Below are positions 61,114 to 64,000 of a DNA stretch of 64,000 nt, piece after piece (position 1 is the first letter of the stretch; each line of letters begins with the position of its first letter). The notes under the pieces are model-generated. The model had not been told where the DNA came from, ran no database searches, and worked only from the letters and a program-made list of their open reading frames with translations. This stretch comes from G965197555 sp965197555 (lineage in GTDB: Bacteria > Chloroflexota > Dehalococcoidia > Lucifugimonadales > UBA3495): contig OZ240213.1 of assembly GCA_965197555.1 (NCBI GenBank), positions 2,356,001 through 2,420,000 of the forward strand, read 5' to 3'. The position numbers were made by a program, and so were the translations under genes.

Positions 61114-61803
61114 CTACCGCGGCGCTGGCGGAAACGGGTCATTCTCGCTGGCTAGGGCCTGGGACTCCCTTTTCATCAGCCCCGGCCCTTGGGCCACCTT
61201 GTCGCCCCAGAGACTCTTCAGGTACTCGATGACCGCGACTATCTCCTCGTGAGATAAGACCTCTCCGAAGCCTGGCATCCCGCTCTTGAAGGATGGGATG
61301 TCGGGGAACTCGTAGGCCTTTCCTCCCTTGCTCACGTAGGTGTAGAGAGTCCCGTCCCCGTGGTGCCAGGTGTGTCCGTCCCCGTTTAGTGGCGGAGCGG
61401 GCAGAATCCCGTCCGGTTTCTTCACATGCCAGTCTGGTTGTCCCTCTCCGCCTGTTCCGTGGCATACGGCACAGTTGGCCAGGAAGATTGTTTGTCCCTG
61501 GGGCACCCCTGAGTTCCGGGTTGGGGGATTCGTGGGTTCAGGCTCCTTTGTTGCTGGCGGCTTGGCTGGCGTCGCTGTTGGTTCGGCAGTGGGTGATGGC
61601 GTCCACGTTGGCTCGACCATTGGGGACTGCGCAGCCGTTGCCGTCGGTCCTGGTGCAAGCGGTGGGTTCGCCGGTGTGCTGAGTTGCTCTCCCCCGCAGG
61701 CTGCCGGGATGATGAGCGCAGTGATGATCACCAGAGCTGCAATAGCCGCCCATCTTTGGTGTGCCCTTGGCAGCGGCCTGCTGTCCGGCGGTTCTTTGGT
61801 CAT
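61114..61803 (-). CDS. Lipoprotein-type class I cytochrome c
   Basis: 229 residues. The N-terminus has a basic stretch, a hydrophobic core (AAIALVIITALIIPA) and a lipobox (PAAC-G), so the mature protein is anchored through a lipid-modified cysteine. A proline/threonine spacer (PTWTPSPTAEPTATPAKPP) leads to a c-type haem domain: haem-binding CAVCH and distal methionine in SGMPGFGEVL. It probably carries electrons outside the membrane. The ATG overlaps the stop of the PLP-enzyme gene, so they are co-transcribed even though their functions look unrelated. Confidence 0.88.
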   Translation of the reverse strand: MTKEPPDSRPLPRAHQRWAAIAALVIITALIIPAACGGEQLSTPANPPLAPGPTATAAQSPMVEPTWTPSPTAEPTATPAKPPATKEPEPTNPPTRNSGVPQGQTIFLANCAVCHGTGGEGQPDWHVKKPDGILPAPPLNGDGHTWHHGDGTLYTYVSKGGKAYEFPDIPSFKSGMPGFGEVLSHEEIVAVIEYLKSLWGDKVAQGPGLMKRESQALASENDPFPPAPR

Positions 61804-62924
61804 CACTCTCGCAAGGCCCGGTCAAGGTCCGCAATAAGGTCATCGGCATTTTCCAGGCCCACCGACACTCGTAGCAGGTCCTCAGGGGTGGCACTGGCAG
61901 GCCCCTCGATGGAGGCCCGGTGCTCGATAAGGCTTTCGTAGCTGCCCAGGCTCGTGGCTCGAGTGAACAGAGACGTGCGGGCCGCAACCCTGAACGCTGC
62001 CTCCCTGCCGCCGCGGACCCGGAAGGACAGCATCCCGCCGAACATGGTCATCTGCCTGCTGGCGATTTCGTGTCCGCTATGACTTGGAAGCCCCGGGTAG
62101 AACACCCCAAGTACCTCCGGGTGATCATCAAGAAATGATGCCACCCTGGCGGCGTTTTCCGAGTGGGCCCGCATACGGTAGGGCAGCGTCCGGATTCCCC
62201 TGAGTATCAGCCAGCAGTCAAAGGGCGACGGAACGGCGCCTGCGTCCTTTTGTATGGCCCGGATCTCTTGGAACATGGGGCTGTCGGTGGCGCTGACCAC
62301 TACTCCCCCGGTCACGTCGCCGTGGCCTCCCAGGTACTTGGTTGTCGAGTAGACCACCATGTCCGCCCCAAGTGCCAGGCAACGCTGCAGGACCGGGGTG
62401 GCCCAGGTGTTGTCGCAGACACAGACAATTCCCTTATCCTGGGCCAGTTGCGCCGCCTGGGCTATGTCGGTGATCTTAAGCAGGGGGTTGGACGGAGTCT
62501 CCACCAGGAAGAGCTTGGTGGCCGGGGTTACTGCGTCCCTGACGGCATCGATGTCCGTCATGTCTACGAAGGAAGCGCGCAGTCCCCACCTTGCGAGCCG
62601 CTCCCGCAGTAGGAGCGCCGTGCCGTGGTAGATGTCCTGCGGGGCGATTACGTGGTCTCCGGTTGCCAGGGACTGGAACACGGCCGCTAGGGCCGCGGCG
62701 CCGGATGAAAATCCGGCGGCTACCTCTCCTCCTTCCAGGTCCCTTAAGCGTTCCTCGAGGAGGGTGCGGGTGGGGTTGCCTGAGCGCCCGTAAACGAAGC
62801 CCTGCGGATATGTGCCGTCGGACTCGCGCTGGAAAGTCGTCGACATGTGTATCGGGGGAGTGACTGCGCCGGTGGCGGGATCGACGCTTCGACCGCTGTG
62901 AACGGCAAGGGTCTCAATTCTCAC
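61803..62924 (-). CDS. Cys/Met metabolism PLP-dependent enzyme (cystathionine gamma-synthase/lyase family)
   Basis: About 373 residues from the GTG at 62924, which has GGAGGG 4-5 bp upstream; the ATG at 62963 has none. The fold-type I PLP family is clear: TLAVHSGRSVDPATGAVTPP, FVYGRSGNPTRTLLEERL, SSGAAALAAVFQSLATGDHV, VCVCDNTWATPVLQ and the PLP-lysine block YSTTKYLGGHGDVTGG, with LRRVSVGLEN-like text at the end (LLRVSVGLENADDL). Synthase, lyase and methionine gamma-lyase cannot be separated by motif. It makes or breaks C-S bonds in the transsulfuration pathway. Confidence 0.9.
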   Translation of the reverse strand: MRIETLAVHSGRSVDPATGAVTPPIHMSTTFQRESDGTYPQGFVYGRSGNPTRTLLEERLRDLEGGEVAAGFSSGAAALAAVFQSLATGDHVIAPQDIYHGTALLLRERLARWGLRASFVDMTDIDAVRDAVTPATKLFLVETPSNPLLKITDIAQAAQLAQDKGIVCVCDNTWATPVLQRCLALGADMVVYSTTKYLGGHGDVTGGVVVSATDSPMFQEIRAIQKDAGAVPSPFDCWLILRGIRTLPYRMRAHSENAARVASFLDDHPEVLGVFYPGLPSHSGHEIASRQMTMFGGMLSFRVRGGREAAFRVAARTSLFTRATSLGSYESLIEHRASIEGPASATPEDLLRVSVGLENADDLIADLDRALRE

Positions 62925-63045
62925 GGCCCCTCCATCTTGGGAATATATGGCTGGCGGGGTCATTCTAGCCGATGGCTGCGGAAGGGGCCTACTGCACTAC
63001 TACTGATGGGCGGATCCGGTTGCGGGTTGGTCCGGATGTCGGTTG

Positions 63046-63345
63046 CTACCGGGAGCGGGTCCGGAATTCTCTGGGGGTGAGTTGCTCTCCCACAGGATCG
63101 ACAACCAGGTCAAAAATGTCGAGGGCTGTTGCGCCCAGCAGGTATCCATCCTGGGTGTTGAAAATCAAGGGGCAGGGCCATGATTCCCCGTTGATGCTGA
63201 TGCGTCCGGACCTATGGGCATCATTTGGTACGGCGACAGATGGTACGGCGACCGGATGGATTCAGGGAGGCGCGGCCCTTGGAAAGTCAGGACCATCTCG
63301 CTTGTGAACACTGCCAGATCGAGCATCGGTTCATATAGGCCGTGC
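63046..63345 (-). pseudogene. Clan AA (retropepsin-like) aspartic protease remnant
   Basis: The minus strand reads GRISINGESWPCPLIFNTQ, then DGYLLGATALDIFDLVVDPV and a stop, the typical end of small bacterial retropepsin-like proteins (LGA...LE.F...VDP). Upstream, in another frame, PMLDLAVFTSEMVLTFQGP could be part of the same gene. The catalytic DTGA segment is not found, so this is a decayed gene. Confidence 0.5.
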
Positions 63346-63382
63346 TGCAGGTGCGCCCTGCTTCCCCCTCATGGGTTTGGCC

Positions 63383-64000
63383 TCAGGAGCGGGAGTTGTA
63401 CACCGTGAAGGGTGCGGCGTCCTGCGGCACCGTGCCACTGTAGAACCGTCGCAGATATGGCTCCACCAACCGTGCCAGCTCCCGCCACTCCACTTCCGGG
63501 TCCGACAGGGGCCGGTCCAGTGCGGCCTTGATTTCCTTGAACAGGGCTTCCTTATCCACCTTGGTCAGGCGTCCGTCCCGGAGTACGACTTCACCGTCCA
63601 CCAGCACGGTGTCAACGTCAATGCCCCGTCCACGGTGCACCAGGACGTCCACCACCGGCACCTGCGGATCCAGATACGGTTCTTCAATGTTCCGCAGGTC
63701 CAACAGTAGCATGTCGGCCCGCTTCCCCGGCTCCAGGGTGCCGATCCGGTCTCCGAACCAACTGGCATAGGCCCCGTTGACTGTCGCCATCTCCAGGACC
63801 TGGCAGGACGTGGGAGGCTCCAGGTCTATTCCCGGCACCCGGTGGAGCTTGAGCACCAGCCGCATCTCCTGGAACAGGTCCTTGTCGTCGTTCAGGCCGG
63901 CCTCGTCGCTGCCGATGGCCACCTTGATTCCCGCCGCCAGGATCCGGCCTAAAGGGGCTATTCCGCTCTGCAAACGCAGGTTGGAGCTGGCGTTGTGGCA
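63383..64000 (-). CDS. Amidohydrolase (cytosine-deaminase/chlorohydrolase-like), 5' end outside window
   Basis: The last ~205 residues of an amidohydrolase-superfamily enzyme. It opens at the window edge with CHNASSNLRLQSGIAPL and shows AIGSDEAGLNDDKDLFQEMR (metal-binding aspartate GSD) and ATVNGAYASWFGDRIGTLEP-GKRADMLLLDL, the standard end of TrzN/AtzA/SsnA-type metal-dependent hydrolases. It is likely a deaminase or dechlorinase of a ring compound or N-heterocycle; the substrate cannot be judged from this fragment. The N-terminal HxH metal site is outside the window. Confidence 0.88.
   Translation of the reverse strand, partial: CHNASSNLRLQSGIAPLGRILAAGIKVAIGSDEAGLNDDKDLFQEMRLVLKLHRVPGIDLEPPTSCQVLEMATVNGAYASWFGDRIGTLEPGKRADMLLLDLRNIEEPYLDPQVPVVDVLVHRGRGIDVDTVLVDGEVVLRDGRLTKVDKEALFKEIKAALDRPLSDPEVEWRELARLVEPYLRRFYSGTVPQDAAPFTVYNSRS

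Overview
The window is about 60% GC and most resembles a genome of the SAR202 / Dehalococcoidia side of Chloroflexota. That placement is an inference from gene content: a reductive-dehalogenase-type protein, an LLM flavin oxidoreductase, an SMP-30 lactonase, a DUF3830 protein, a very long secreted protein of 'PATGAP.ISG' repeats, and single-chain histidine kinase/response regulator proteins. No rRNA is present; the only RNA gene seen is tRNA-Ala(TGC) near 48.0 kb. Much of the window is accessory DNA: insertion-sequence remnants, a small ITR-bounded repeat family, several broken genes and four defence-like or toxin-antitoxin loci.

Region 1 (1-6.7 kb, minus strand) is a compact nucleotide-signalling-type locus. 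An AAA ATPase is followed by a giant AAA-TPR-nucleotidyltransferase fusion whose C-terminus carries the CD-NTase/SMODS signature, then by a protein ending in a HEPN-like R-x4-H motif. An XRE regulator and an ImmA/IrrE-type metallopeptidase follow under their own promoter. A 35-bp perfect palindrome lies just upstream of the first ATPase. Region 2 (6.9-15.9 kb) holds small genes, two deleted IS630 copies, a pentapeptide-repeat membrane protein, a decayed sensor/regulator, a 5'-truncated E2-like/SEC-C protein, an 18/19-bp tandem repeat and a protein with four tandem XRE helix-turn-helix domains. Region 3 (15.9-25.2 kb) holds the 2056-residue Ig/FN3 repeat protein and an intact one-protein two-component system.

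Region 4 (25.4-36.5 kb, minus strand) is the main defence island. Its first part is an excisionase-like HTH protein, a DNA methyltransferase, a ParB-like protein, an SNF2-type helicase and a DUF3883-type nuclease, with overlapping or near-touching ends. A glycine-zipper membrane protein follows, then a three-gene module of a DUF262 protein, a DUF3696-type ATPase and an unrecognised protein. The first part is reminiscent of DISARM/Hma-type methylation-linked defence but lacks their hallmark subunits.

Region 5 (36.5-48.6 kb) is a scrapyard: a broken SDR gene, a frameshifted second sensor/regulator, three short ITR repeats, DUF3830, ISKra4/IS701/IS5 elements, a truncated replication-relaxation gene, a HigBA toxin-antitoxin pair, type II glutamine synthetase, and a serine-recombinase fragment running into the 3' end of tRNA-Ala. 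Region 6 (48.6-53 kb) has a STAS/histidine-kinase chimera and the conserved ATP-grasp / alpha-E / transglutaminase trio. Region 7 (53.1-64 kb) has an AAA ATPase/DUF4276 pair, the reductive-dehalogenase homologue, the LLM oxidoreductase, a truncated SMP-30 gene beside a decayed IS630, a lipoprotein cytochrome c overlapping a Cys/Met-metabolism PLP enzyme, and the end of an amidohydrolase.

Single-base indels recur in several genes (both damaged sensor/regulators, IS701, SDR). These could be true pseudogenes or long-read assembly errors; the two cannot be told apart from the sequence alone.
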